A stretch of DNA of 14,349 nt from Flavobacterium sp. GTDB taxonomy: Bacteria; Bacteroidota; Bacteroidia; Flavobacteriales; Flavobacteriaceae. Location of the stretch: positions 1 to 14,349 of the forward strand of contig JANJWE010000046.1 in assembly GCA_024709705.1 (NCBI GenBank). Direction: 5' to 3'. The stretch's first letter is position 1. Each line of letters opens with the position of its first letter. Positions 1-5,940 of this stretch are shown here, in pieces. Under the pieces are notes generated by a model. That model was not told the origin of the DNA, did no database searches, and saw only the letters and a program-made list of their open reading frames with translations. The translations under genes and the position numbers were made by a program.

Positions 1-696
1 AAATATTTTTGTAATACAAGGCTGGAAGCTTTAAAACAACTGGAACTTTACGTCAATAAAACCCTGTCGTTTGCCGGAATTGTAACCAATATCCAACATC
101 GAACAGCCAAAAACGGAAAAGGCTGGGCAACTTTTGTTTTGGAAGGATATGAGGAAAGTTTTGAGTTTCGCATTTTTGATGAAGAATACCTAAAATACCG
201 TCATTTTTTGATCCAAAATCAATTTGTTTATTTTAAGGTGTTGGTTAAAGAAGGGTGGGTAAATCGTGAAACCGGAAAAAAATCAGATCCGAGAATTCAA
301 TTTACGGATGCCAAATTATTGGCCGATGTTCTTCCTCAATTTGCCAAAAAACTGACAATTATGATTGATATAAAAGAATTGCATCAGAATTTTATTGTAG
401 GGTTACATGAGATTTTCAAATTATATCAAGGTGACAATTCGGTAACTTTCGAAGTTTTGGAGTTAGAACGTATCAAAAAAGAAGTGGCTATTAAACCAAT
501 AGATACAATTCCGTTGGATTTAGAAGAATCAGAGGCTGAATTAATTGAGGATATCGACTTAGATGTAGAAGATCCTGGGGAAGAAATTAGAGTTTTAAAT
601 AAACTCGCAATGCCCAGTAGAAAACTAAAAGTTAAAATATCGAATGAATTGTTGAGCAATCTTGAAAATATGAAAGTAGATTTTAAACTGAATTAA
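1..696 (+). CDS. dnaE: DNA polymerase III alpha subunit, C-terminal fragment
   Basis: This is the last 231 residues of the catalytic subunit of the replicative DNA polymerase; the frame is open to the left window edge, so the gene is cut there. What remains is the C-terminal part, not the PHP or polymerase domains. Fragment residues about 21-95 read as the OB-fold (FAGIVTNIQHR, then KNGKGWATFVLEGYEESFEFRIF split by a short turn), which in DnaE binds single-stranded DNA. The tail has an acidic stretch (LDLEESEAELIEDIDLDVED region) and ends in PSRKLKVKISNELL, typical of the Bacteroidetes form of the protein. A TTG inside the fragment at 139 could be taken as a start, but homologous sequence continues upstream of it without a stop, so no start lies in the window. 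I see no hairpin terminator after the stop. Identification rests on recognising the family by eye. Confidence 0.88.
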   Translation, partial: KYFCNTRLEALKQLELYVNKTLSFAGIVTNIQHRTAKNGKGWATFVLEGYEESFEFRIFDEEYLKYRHFLIQNQFVYFKVLVKEGWVNRETGKKSDPRIQFTDAKLLADVLPQFAKKLTIMIDIKELHQNFIVGLHEIFKLYQGDNSVTFEVLELERIKKEVAIKPIDTIPLDLEESEAELIEDIDLDVEDPGEEIRVLNKLAMPSRKLKVKISNELLSNLENMKVDFKLN

Positions 697-767
697 TAAT
701 CAATTCCGACAATACATTCATAATCAAAACTAATTTTCAATTAACACGACTTTAAGTTTTAAATTTT

Positions 768-775
768 TAAATTTG
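768..775 (+). promoter_or_regulatory. -7 box for trxA (TAAATTTG)
   Basis: TAAATTTG fits the Bacteroidetes -7 consensus TAnnTTTG and sits 44 bases before the trxA ATG. No good -33 TTG is found at the usual 17-23 base distance, so only the -7 half is supported. Confidence 0.5.
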
Positions 776-819
776 CAGCAGTAAACTTGAAACAAAGTTA
801 AACCTAAAATAAAAGATAT

Positions 820-1137
820 ATGGCATTAGCAATAACAGATGCTACTTTTGAAGAAGTAGTATTAAAATCAGACAAACCGGTTTTAGTAGATTTTTGGGCA
901 GCATGGTGTGGACCATGTAGAATGGTAGGTCCGGTAATTGATGAAATTTCAACCGAGTATGAAGGAAAAGCAGTAATTGGAAAAGTAGATGTTGATGCAA
1001 ATCAAGAATTTGCTGCAAAATACGGTGTAAGAAACATACCAACTGTTTTAGTTTTTCAAAATGGGGAGGTAGTTGGAAGACAAGTTGGGGTTGCCCCAAA
1101 GAAAAATTATACAGATGCTATTGATGCATTGTTGTAA
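820..1137 (+). CDS. trxA: Thioredoxin
   Basis: Small cytoplasmic dithiol-disulfide oxidoreductase that reduces protein disulfides and is itself recycled by thioredoxin reductase. The 105-residue length is normal for TrxA. The redox motif WCGPC is at residues 29-33 inside FWAAWCGPCRM, and the cis-proline that faces the active site is P74 in RNIPTV. The conserved DFWA start of the second strand and the GEVVGRQVG turn are also present. No signal peptide is seen, so it is a cytoplasmic thioredoxin and not a TlpA/ResA-type periplasmic one. The gene is probably monocistronic: a -7 box lies upstream at 768-775 and a hairpin terminator at 1159-1186. The region just before the ATG is A-rich without a Shine-Dalgarno, as is usual in this phylum. 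Confidence 0.97.
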   Translation: MALAITDATFEEVVLKSDKPVLVDFWAAWCGPCRMVGPVIDEISTEYEGKAVIGKVDVDANQEFAAKYGVRNIPTVLVFQNGEVVGRQVGVAPKKNYTDAIDALL

Positions 1138-1158
1138 TTTTTTAGAAATGTTAATTCA

Positions 1159-1186
1159 AAGGTCTGGTGCAAATCAGGCCTTTTTT
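1159..1186 (+). terminator. Rho-independent terminator of trxA
   Basis: AAGGTCTG at 1159-1166 pairs with CAGGCCTT at 1175-1182 (one G-T wobble) around an 8-base loop and is followed by a T run to 1186. It lies 22 bases after the trxA stop. Confidence 0.85.
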
Positions 1187-1303
1187 ATTGGAGTTAAATT
1201 TTTAAATGTCAAACTTTTGTTTTCTTAAAAGAGTTTTCTAATTATAATTAATTATCTTTAAATCAAATAATTGACAACTAATTGTAGGAGTAAATAAAAA
1301 GCT

Positions 1304-2098
1304 ATGAGTTTTGAAAATCATATTGTTTGGATTACAGGTGCTTCTTCCGGAATTGGAAGAGCAATGGCTCTGGAATTTGCAAAACACGGAGCCTCTCTTG
1401 CTGTTTCTGCACGAAGAATAGATGAATTGAACCAATTGGTTGGAGAAATTGAAAATTCCGGAGGCAATGCAAAAGCGTTTTTTTGCGATATCATGGATGA
1501 AATAACAATCAAAAATTGCGTGGAACAAATTCTAAACTCTTTTGGCAAGCTAGATGTAGCTGTTGCTAATGCGGGTTTTGGGGTGTTCGGAAAAATGGAA
1601 AATTTGACACAAGAAGAATGGCAAAGACAATTACAGGGAAATGTCATCGGTCTTGCTTTAACAGCTAAATATGCAATGCCACATTTAAAACAAACCAAAG
1701 GGAGACTCGCTTTGGTTGGGAGTGTTGGGGCATACCTTCCAAATCCCTATGTTGGAGCTTATGGAGCATCTAAAGCAGCTGTAAATTCAATTGGATTAAC
1801 TTATCAGGTTGAGTTATATTCTACAGGTGTAAGTTGTACTACTTTACATCCCGGTTTCGTTAAATCGGAAATAGCACGAATTGATAACAAAGGCGTTTGG
1901 TATCCCGATCGCAAAGATCCACGTCCTGAAAAAATGATGTGGCCCACTGAAAAAGCGGCTCAAGTAATGGTTAAAGCTATTTGGAAACGTAGGCGAAATT
2001 ATATTTTTACAGCTCATGGTAGGATCTTTGTTTGGATTCAACGCTTGTTTCCCGGTGTTATGAGAAAAATGATGTTAAAAAGTCCTAAGCCATCTTAA
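1304..2098 (+). CDS. SDR family NAD(P)-dependent oxidoreductase
   Basis: A classical short-chain dehydrogenase/reductase of 264 residues with a Rossmann fold. The cofactor-binding TGASSGIG is at residues 11-18. ARR at 36-38, after the second strand, suggests NADP(H) preference by the usual rule of basic residues there (inference). The NAG motif of the fourth strand is at 89-91 (NAGFG). The catalytic set is complete: N113 region, S140 (VGSVGA), Y153 and K157 (YGASK). HPGFVKSE at 182-189 follows the sixth strand. The C-terminal part (residues about 225-264) is basic and hydrophobic (KRRRNYIF, then FVWIQRLFPGVM), which may touch the membrane, as in SDRs acting on lipids, but the substrate cannot be read from sequence. 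A near-consensus -7 box TATCTTTA lies at 1253-1260 without a clear -33. No terminator is evident downstream. Confidence 0.93.
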   Translation: MSFENHIVWITGASSGIGRAMALEFAKHGASLAVSARRIDELNQLVGEIENSGGNAKAFFCDIMDEITIKNCVEQILNSFGKLDVAVANAGFGVFGKMENLTQEEWQRQLQGNVIGLALTAKYAMPHLKQTKGRLALVGSVGAYLPNPYVGAYGASKAAVNSIGLTYQVELYSTGVSCTTLHPGFVKSEIARIDNKGVWYPDRKDPRPEKMMWPTEKAAQVMVKAIWKRRRNYIFTAHGRIFVWIQRLFPGVMRKMMLKSPKPS

Positions 2099-2130
2099 TA
2101 TAAAATTTAGGGTTTATAAATCTTTTTCTT

Positions 2131-2160
2131 TTGTAGCTATAATGGGATTTGATATCTTTG
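2131..2160 (+). promoter_or_regulatory. Consensus Bacteroidetes promoter of the DUF58 gene
   Basis: TTG at 2131-2133, a 19-base spacer, then TATCTTTG at 2153-2160: an exact match to TTG-N19-TAnnTTTG. The box ends only 4 bases before the ATG at 2165, so transcription should begin at or within a few bases of the start codon. Confidence 0.8.
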
Positions 2161-2164
2161 AAAT

Positions 2165-3091
2165 ATGAGGATTGAACAACAAAAAGAACTAATTTCAGGT
2201 TTTAAGCATTTAGAGCTTTTAGCTAACCAAGTGGTTGAAGGCTTTATTTCCGGCATGCACAAATCGCCATTTCACGGATTTTCTGCAGAGTTTGCCGAGC
2301 ATAAAGTATATAACAAAGGCGAAAGCACCAAACACATTGATTGGAAATTATTTGCCAAAACCGATCGTCTGTATACCAAACGATATGAAGAAGAGACTAA
2401 TTTGCGTTGTCATTTGATTATAGATAACTCTTCTTCCATGCATTTTCCTCAATTGCAATCTGGACAACCCTTTTATGAAAGTAAGATTGGTTTTTCTGTT
2501 TTAGCCTCGGCAGTTTTAATGAATTTACTCAAAAAACAAAGGGATGCAGTGGGGTTAAGTGTTTTTTCGGACACCTATGAATATTATGCACCCGAGAAAG
2601 GAAGTGATCGCCACCATCGGATGATTTTAAACAAGTTAGAAGATTTGTTGGAAAATTCTAAAGTAGCCAAACCCACCGAAACGGTTACTTTTCTGCATCA
2701 AATAGCCGAAAAAATGCATCGACGTTCGATGATTATTTTGTTTACCGATATGTTTCAGGATGGCGATGAAGAAAAGCTGTTCAATGCTTTGCAACATTTA
2801 AAACACAACAAGCATAAAGTCGTTTTGTTTCATGTGGTAGATGAGAAAAGAGAACTAAATTTCGATTTTGATAATGCTCCACGAAAATTTGTAGATGTAG
2901 AATCAGGTGAGACTGTTAATCTATTTGCTGAAAATATCAAGGAAGTCTATGAAAAAAATGTGGATACATATTTTAAAAAGGTAGCGATGACGTGTGCCCA
3001 AAACAAAATAAAGTATGTGCCGGTTAATGTTGGAGCCAATTTTGAAAAAATACTCACAACATATTTAGTTGAAAAACAAATGTTTGGCTAG
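2165..3091 (+). CDS. DUF58 domain-containing protein (vWA-like)
   Basis: A 308-residue protein of the DUF58 family, which usually works beside MoxR-type AAA ATPases; the biochemical role is not well defined. The signature block is at residues 49-77 (YNKGES, IDWKLFAKTDRLY, RYEEE). A von Willebrand A-like fold follows, with a MIDAS-type DxSxS at D87, S89 and S91 (IDNSSSM) and a second metal-site-like TD at 194-195 (ILFTDMFQDG). No transmembrane segment or signal peptide is visible, so it is probably cytoplasmic. No MoxR gene lies in this window, so the partner, if any, is elsewhere or beyond the edges. The start at 2165 is favoured because the homologous region begins right after it; the next Met is residue 31, inside the conserved part. 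The promoter position implies a leaderless mRNA. Confidence 0.9.
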   Translation: MRIEQQKELISGFKHLELLANQVVEGFISGMHKSPFHGFSAEFAEHKVYNKGESTKHIDWKLFAKTDRLYTKRYEEETNLRCHLIIDNSSSMHFPQLQSGQPFYESKIGFSVLASAVLMNLLKKQRDAVGLSVFSDTYEYYAPEKGSDRHHRMILNKLEDLLENSKVAKPTETVTFLHQIAEKMHRRSMIILFTDMFQDGDEEKLFNALQHLKHNKHKVVLFHVVDEKRELNFDFDNAPRKFVDVESGETVNLFAENIKEVYEKNVDTYFKKVAMTCAQNKIKYVPVNVGANFEKILTTYLVEKQMFG

Positions 3092-3129
3092 TTTAACAAA
3101 AAAATATTTTAAAAAAGTAGTCAAAACTC

Positions 3130-3159
3130 TTGCAGATATTGAATTGTGTTGTATATTTG
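3130..3159 (+). promoter_or_regulatory. Promoter of tRNA-Asp
   Basis: TTG at 3130-3132, a 19-base spacer and TATATTTG at 3152-3159 match TTG-N19-TAnnTTTG exactly. The box lies 18 bases before the mature tRNA 5' end, leaving a short leader to be removed by RNase P. Confidence 0.82.
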
Positions 3160-3177
3160 CAACCGCAATTAAGCGAA

Positions 3178-3251
3178 GGTTTGGTAGTTCAGTTGGTTAG
3201 AATACATGCCTGTCACGCATGGGGTCGCGGGTTCGAGTCCCGTCCAGACCG
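3178..3251 (+). tRNA. tRNA-Asp (GTC anticodon)
   Basis: A 74-base cloverleaf without encoded CCA. The acceptor stem GGTTTGG (3178-3184) pairs with CCAGACC (3244-3250) with one T-G wobble, and G3251 is the discriminator base, as expected for aspartate. The anticodon loop reads CTGTCAC with GTC as anticodon, closed by ATGCC/GGCAT-like pairing in the ACATGCCTGTCACGCATGG stretch. The T arm GCGGG-TTCGAGT-CCCGT is canonical. It has its own consensus promoter upstream and a strong terminator downstream, so it appears to be transcribed alone. Confidence 0.97.
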
Positions 3252-3271
3252 CTAAAATTGGGAAAAATTTT

Positions 3272-3301
3272 AAAAGCACTTTGGTAACAAAGTGCTTTTT
3301 T
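3272..3301 (+). terminator. Rho-independent terminator after tRNA-Asp
   Basis: AAAAGCACTTTG (3272-3283) pairs perfectly with CAAAGTGCTTTT (3288-3299) around a GTAA loop and continues into a T run to 3301. Confidence 0.92.
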
Positions 3302-3329
3302 GCCCAAAAAAGCATTTAAAATAGTTGTG
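3300..3329 (+). promoter_or_regulatory. Putative promoter of a small RNA
   Basis: TTG at 3300-3302, exactly 19 bases, then TAGTTGTG at 3322-3329, one mismatch from TAnnTTTG. The predicted start, about 3334-3337, coincides with the first base of the hairpin cluster that follows. The TTG is shared with the end of the tRNA terminator's T run. The match is imperfect, so this is a candidate only. Confidence 0.4.
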
Positions 3330-3334
3330 TTGTT

Positions 3335-3412
3335 TTGGACGACCGAAAGGAAGTCCTGGTTTAGTAGTTAGACCAATGAAAAGCTTTTCACCTTTTGGTG
3401 AATGGCTTTTTT
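3335..3412 (+). ncRNA. Candidate small structured RNA downstream of tRNA-Asp
   Basis: Three hairpins follow one another almost without spacing. Hairpin 1 (3337-3356): GGAC/GTCC, a purine-rich GA/AA internal loop, CC/GG and a GAAA tetraloop. Hairpin 2 (3357-3375): TGGTTT pairs with AGACCA around a 7-base loop. Hairpin 3 (3379-3410): AAAAGC/GCTTTT, a 2x2 internal loop, then TTCACC/GGTGAA around TTTT, running into a T tract to 3412 like an intrinsic terminator. A promoter-like TTG-N19-TAGTTGTG ends a few bases upstream. Together this resembles a 75-80 base independently transcribed RNA. I do not recognise a known family. It is not a tRNA: no T arm or anticodon arm can be formed. Alternatives are a decayed tRNA-associated element or a second terminator region. 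Structures were folded by eye. Confidence 0.42.
3379..3412 (+). terminator. Terminator-like hairpin ending the candidate small RNA
   Basis: AAAAGC (3379-3384) and TTCACC (3387-3392) pair with GGTGAA (3397-3402) and GCTTTT (3405-3410), with a TT/TG internal loop and a TTTT apical loop, followed by more T. It is oriented for plus-strand transcription. Confidence 0.65.
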
Positions 3413-3456
3413 GCTTTATACGATTTTCTGTTTTCTCGCTAATTGTAAGTTTTTGT

Positions 3457-3504
3457 CTTTGCGTCTCTGCGTGAGATAATTTGTTTTCTCGCAGAGACGC
3501 AAAG
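3457..3504. repeat. 15-bp perfect inverted repeat, REP-like
   Basis: CTTTGCGTCTCTGCG (3457-3471) is repeated as its exact reverse complement at 3490-3504, with an 18-base centre that can extend the stem by about 4 further pairs after a T-T mismatch (GAGA against TTTC). It is more GC-rich than the surrounding DNA and has no T tract, so it is not a terminator. It resembles the short palindromic intergenic repeats scattered in flavobacterial genomes; copy number cannot be judged from one window. Confidence 0.7.
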
Positions 3505-3533
3505 TTGCAAATACTTCTGTTTAGTTATATTTA
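3505..3533 (+). promoter_or_regulatory. Possible promoter of the RluE-like gene
   Basis: TTG at 3505-3507, an 18-base spacer and TATATTTA at 3526-3533 (last base off TAnnTTTG). It starts on the base after the REP-like repeat and would give a leader of about 95 bases before the ATG at 3632. Confidence 0.4.
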
Positions 3534-3582
3534 TTAGAAAATTTAAAACCAATTTTGAAAATAAAAGTTTTCTATTGAAATT

Positions 3583-3618
3583 TGAAAACTGAGTCTGCCA
3601 ACTGCGACTGAAAACTGA
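3583..3618. repeat. Short direct repeat TGAAAACTGA
   Basis: TGAAAACTGA occurs at 3583-3592 and 3609-3618, 26 bases apart, with related CTGCxACTG units between them. It lies in the leader of the RluE-like gene. With the hairpins and inverted repeat it fills the 3252-3631 gene-free stretch, in which I see no protein gene. Confidence 0.5.
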
Positions 3619-3631
3619 ACACTCATAAAAA

Positions 3632-4204
3632 ATGTCAAACCACCGCCACTTCCTACTCCACAAACCCTACGGCTACCTCAGTCAGTTTATTTATGAACTG
3701 AAACGAACCAAAAAGTTGTTGGGAGAATTGCATGATTTTCCTCCCGGAACCATGGCAATTGGACGTTTGGATGAAGATTCTGAAGGCTTAATCATTCTAA
3801 CTACAGACGGAATGATGAGTGAGGTAGTGCGAAGCAAAAAAGTAGAAAAGGAATATTATGCACAAGTAGATGGCATTATTACTCAAGAGGCCGTTGAACA
3901 ATTACAAAACGGCGTTTTAATTGGCTTTAAAGGAACCAAATACAAAACCCAAAAATGCCAAGCCAAATTGATTGAAAATCCAAATTTTCCGTCACGTTCT
4001 CAAAAAATTCGCGATGAGCGTCACGGACCTACTTCTTGGGTTTCGATTACACTTACAGAAGGCAAATTTCGGCAAGTGCGAAAAATGACTTCAGCGGTTG
4101 GTTACCCTACTTTGCGTTTAGTTCGAGTTCGGATTGGAAATTTCTATTTAAACGATTTGCAATCCGGTGAAGTGAAAGAAATGGATAGTGTTTTGGGAGT
4201 TTAA
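3632..4204 (+). CDS. rluE: 23S rRNA pseudouridine synthase, RluE-like
   Basis: Isomerises a uridine in 23S rRNA to pseudouridine; family members of this shape (RsuA/RluB/E/F group) act alone on one stem-loop. At 190 residues it lacks the N-terminal S4 RNA-binding domain and begins almost directly with the catalytic domain (FLLHKPYGYLSQF at residues 7-19), which is the RluE arrangement. The catalytic aspartate is D47 in IGRLDEDSEGL (43-53). The C-terminal motif KFRQVRKM with the following TLRLVRVRIG strand (about residues 154-179) is also typical. The ATG at 3632 gives the expected N terminus. It converges with tspO 69 bases downstream. The target base in this organism is inferred from the family only. 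Confidence 0.88.
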   Translation: MSNHRHFLLHKPYGYLSQFIYELKRTKKLLGELHDFPPGTMAIGRLDEDSEGLIILTTDGMMSEVVRSKKVEKEYYAQVDGIITQEAVEQLQNGVLIGFKGTKYKTQKCQAKLIENPNFPSRSQKIRDERHGPTSWVSITLTEGKFRQVRKMTSAVGYPTLRLVRVRIGNFYLNDLQSGEVKEMDSVLGV

Positions 4205-4273
4205 AAATATTTTGTCTTGAATCAGAGATTCAGTGGTCAAAATCAAATAGGATAAGTAGAAACATTTGAATTA

Positions 4274-4750
4274 TCAACTATTCAACCACCAAATTGCTCC
4301 ATTTAAAATCGTTGCAAAACTTACCCAAAGTAAATATGGTATCAATAATTTACTGGCTAAAGGATCAATAGGTTTGAAAAGCTTGATGGTTTCTAAAATT
4401 ATCAACCAAAGCAACAGAATTTCAACGAAAGCCAAAAAGGGATTGCACATTCCAAAAAATAAAAAACTCCACAAGGCATTCAAAATCAACTGAATGACAA
4501 AAACCCAAAGGGCTTTTTTAACCATAACAGGAACAACATCCATTTTACTCCAAACCAATCCGGCACTTACACCCATCATCACATATAAAAAAGTCCAAAC
4601 CGGAGCAAATAACCAATTGGGTGGATTAAACACAGGTTTAATTAACGTAGGATACCACGTTTCAATAGAGGATTGTGTGGCCATTCCGGCACCATAACCC
4701 ACCGCCAAACAAACTAGAACAGCTATTGCAATTTTAAGAGATTTTGACAT
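4274..4750 (-). CDS. tspO: TspO/MBR family tryptophan-rich sensory protein
   Basis: A membrane protein of 158 residues with five predicted transmembrane helices (about residues 5-23, 46-66, 80-99, 104-123 and 134-155), homologous to the mitochondrial peripheral benzodiazepine receptor; bacterial members bind tetrapyrroles and affect stress and pigment responses. Family hallmarks are present: WYPTLIKPVFNPPNW with PVW (residues 32-52), NALWSFLFF (91-99) and PYLLWVSFATILN (138-150), with many tryptophans. The gene is divergent from the mevalonate operon and a -7 box TACTTTTG lies on the minus strand at 4765-4772, implying a leader of about 10 bases. Its physiological ligand here cannot be inferred; porphyrin binding is a family property only. 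Confidence 0.94.
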   Translation of the reverse strand: MSKSLKIAIAVLVCLAVGYGAGMATQSSIETWYPTLIKPVFNPPNWLFAPVWTFLYVMMGVSAGLVWSKMDVVPVMVKKALWVFVIQLILNALWSFLFFGMCNPFLAFVEILLLWLIILETIKLFKPIDPLASKLLIPYLLWVSFATILNGAIWWLNS

Positions 4751-4764
4751 AGTGAATTTTTATT

Positions 4765-4772
4765 CAAAAGTA
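4765..4772 (-). promoter_or_regulatory. -7 box for tspO
   Basis: On the minus strand this reads TACTTTTG, a full match to TAnnTTTG, 14 bases before the tspO ATG. The best upstream TTG gives a short 15-base spacer, so the -33 half is weak. Confidence 0.45.
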
Positions 4773-4816
4773 TAACAAAACCGCTTTCAAAAAAAGTCTG
4801 CATGATACAAAATCTG

Positions 4817-4824
4817 TATCTTTG
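4817..4824 (+). promoter_or_regulatory. -7 box of the mevalonate operon (decides the mvaD start)
   Basis: TATCTTTG is an exact TAnnTTTG match, 16 bases before the ATG at 4841. It lies downstream of an earlier in-frame ATG at 4802, so that ATG would not be in the transcript. The -33 region is poor (a CTG at 4798-4800). Confidence 0.6.
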
Positions 4825-4840
4825 CTCAAAAATTAATTGC

Positions 4841-5929
4841 ATGCAAACGACTTCAGATTTTATTCCGAAAGAGTATTCTCAAACCGTTGAAAAAGGGAGT
4901 TTTTTTTGGTCGGCTCCGAGCAATATTGCCTTAGTGAAATATTGGGGAAAAAAGGAAAATCAAATTCCGGCCAATCCATCCATAAGTTTTACGTTGAAAA
5001 ATTGTAAAACCATTACAAATTTATCTTTTTCTAAAATAGAAAAAGGGGAAAATTTTTCTTTCGATTTATTATTTGAAGGAAAACCTAAAGAATCCTTCCG
5101 ACCAAAAATTCAAAAGTTTTTAGAGAGAGTGGAAGTGTATTTGCCTTTTTTAAAAGACTTTCATTTTACGATTGATACCCAAAATACATTTCCGCATAGT
5201 TCCGGTATTGCTTCATCGGCCTCTGGAATGGCAGCATTAGCGGTAAATTTTATGAGTTTGGAAAAACTTTTAAATCCTGAAATGTCTGTAGACTATTTTA
5301 ATCAAAAAGCATCCTTTCTAGCCCGTTTAGGTTCTGGAAGTGCCTGTAGAAGTGTAAAAGGTGAAGTAGTTATTTGGGGAAATCATCAGGAAACTGAAAA
5401 TAGCTCTGATTTGTTTGGTGTTGAATTTTCTGAGCTTCATGCCAATTTTAAAAACTATCAAGACACGATTTTGTTAGTCGACAAAGGCGAAAAACAAGTT
5501 TCGAGTACGTTGGGTCACGATTTAATGAACGGTCATCCCTTTGCCGATAAACGATTTGAACAAGCTCATCAGAATTTGTCGCAAATGAAAGCTGTTTTAG
5601 CTAAAGGCGATGTTCCTGAATTTGTGAAACTTGTTGAAAGTGAAGCATTAACCTTGCACGCTATGATGATGACATCGATGCCCTATTTTATATTGATGAA
5701 ACCCAATACTTTGGAGATTATTAATAAGATTTGGAAATTTAGAGAAACAACTTCTATTCCGGTTTGCTTTACATTGGATGCCGGAGCCAACGTGCATGTG
5801 TTGTATCCCGAAAACGTTAGAGATGAGGTTTTGCAATTTATTAAGAATGAATTAGTTGTGCATTGTCAAAACGAACAGTATATTTGTGACGAAATTGGAA
5901 ATGGAACTCAATTGATAATTGACAATTGA
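4841..5929 (+). CDS. mvaD: Diphosphomevalonate decarboxylase
   Basis: ATP-dependent decarboxylation of mevalonate 5-diphosphate to isopentenyl diphosphate, the last step of the mevalonate pathway. 362 residues from the ATG at 4841. GHMP-fold landmarks: APSNIALVKYWGK at 25-37; the phosphate loop FPHSSGIASSASGMAALA at about 117-134; GSGSACRS at 164-171; and TLDAGANVHVLY at 311-322, whose D313 corresponds to the catalytic aspartate. An in-frame ATG at 4802 would add 13 residues (MIQNLYLCSKINC), but it lies before the -7 box and these residues are the translated promoter region, so 4841 is preferred. The last six codons and the stop (LIIDN after GTQ) fall in an AATTGAY heptamer array that brackets the next gene, so the native C terminus may have been altered. 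Confidence 0.95.
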   Translation: MQTTSDFIPKEYSQTVEKGSFFWSAPSNIALVKYWGKKENQIPANPSISFTLKNCKTITNLSFSKIEKGENFSFDLLFEGKPKESFRPKIQKFLERVEVYLPFLKDFHFTIDTQNTFPHSSGIASSASGMAALAVNFMSLEKLLNPEMSVDYFNQKASFLARLGSGSACRSVKGEVVIWGNHQETENSSDLFGVEFSELHANFKNYQDTILLVDKGEKQVSSTLGHDLMNGHPFADKRFEQAHQNLSQMKAVLAKGDVPEFVKLVESEALTLHAMMMTSMPYFILMKPNTLEIINKIWKFRETTSIPVCFTLDAGANVHVLYPENVRDEVLQFIKNELVVHCQNEQYICDEIGNGTQLIIDN

Positions 5930-5934
5930 CAATT
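5910..5934. repeat. Left heptamer array (AATTGAY x3)
   Basis: AATTGAT (5910-5916), AATTGAC (5917-5923), AATTGAC (5924-5930) and a trailing AATT. It overlaps the end of mvaD and stops 6 bases before the ATG of the four-helix-bundle gene. Its reverse complement matches the array at 6290-6321. Confidence 0.85.
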
Positions 5935-5940
5935 CTTGAA

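Noticed and set aside
3337..3410. A second or degenerate tRNA after tRNA-Asp
   Set aside because: The TGGTTTAGTAGTTAGACCA segment recalls a D arm, but no acceptor, anticodon or T arm can be built around it.
3380..3445. A short frame reading KAFHLLVNGFFALYDFLFSR, resembling the beginning of GIY-YIG nuclease genes that often follow tRNA genes in Bacteroidetes
   Set aside because: It is only about 20 codons, has no start codon in frame, ends at a stop and contains no GIY-YIG catalytic motif; part of it is simply the translated terminator hairpin.
3376..3474. A 32-codon plus-strand ORF beginning ATG (MKSFSPFGEWLF)
   Set aside because: It starts inside the hairpin cluster, reads through the terminator and ends in the inverted repeat; composition is hydrophobic and no family is recognised.
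4218..4232. Hairpin TGAATC-AGA-GATTCA between the RluE-like gene and tspO as a terminator
   Set aside because: The stem is only 6 bp and AT-rich, with no T tract on either side.
5926..5940. TTG start for the four-helix-bundle gene overlapping the mvaD stop
   Set aside because: The added residues come from the repeat array and the family N terminus matches the ATG at 5941.
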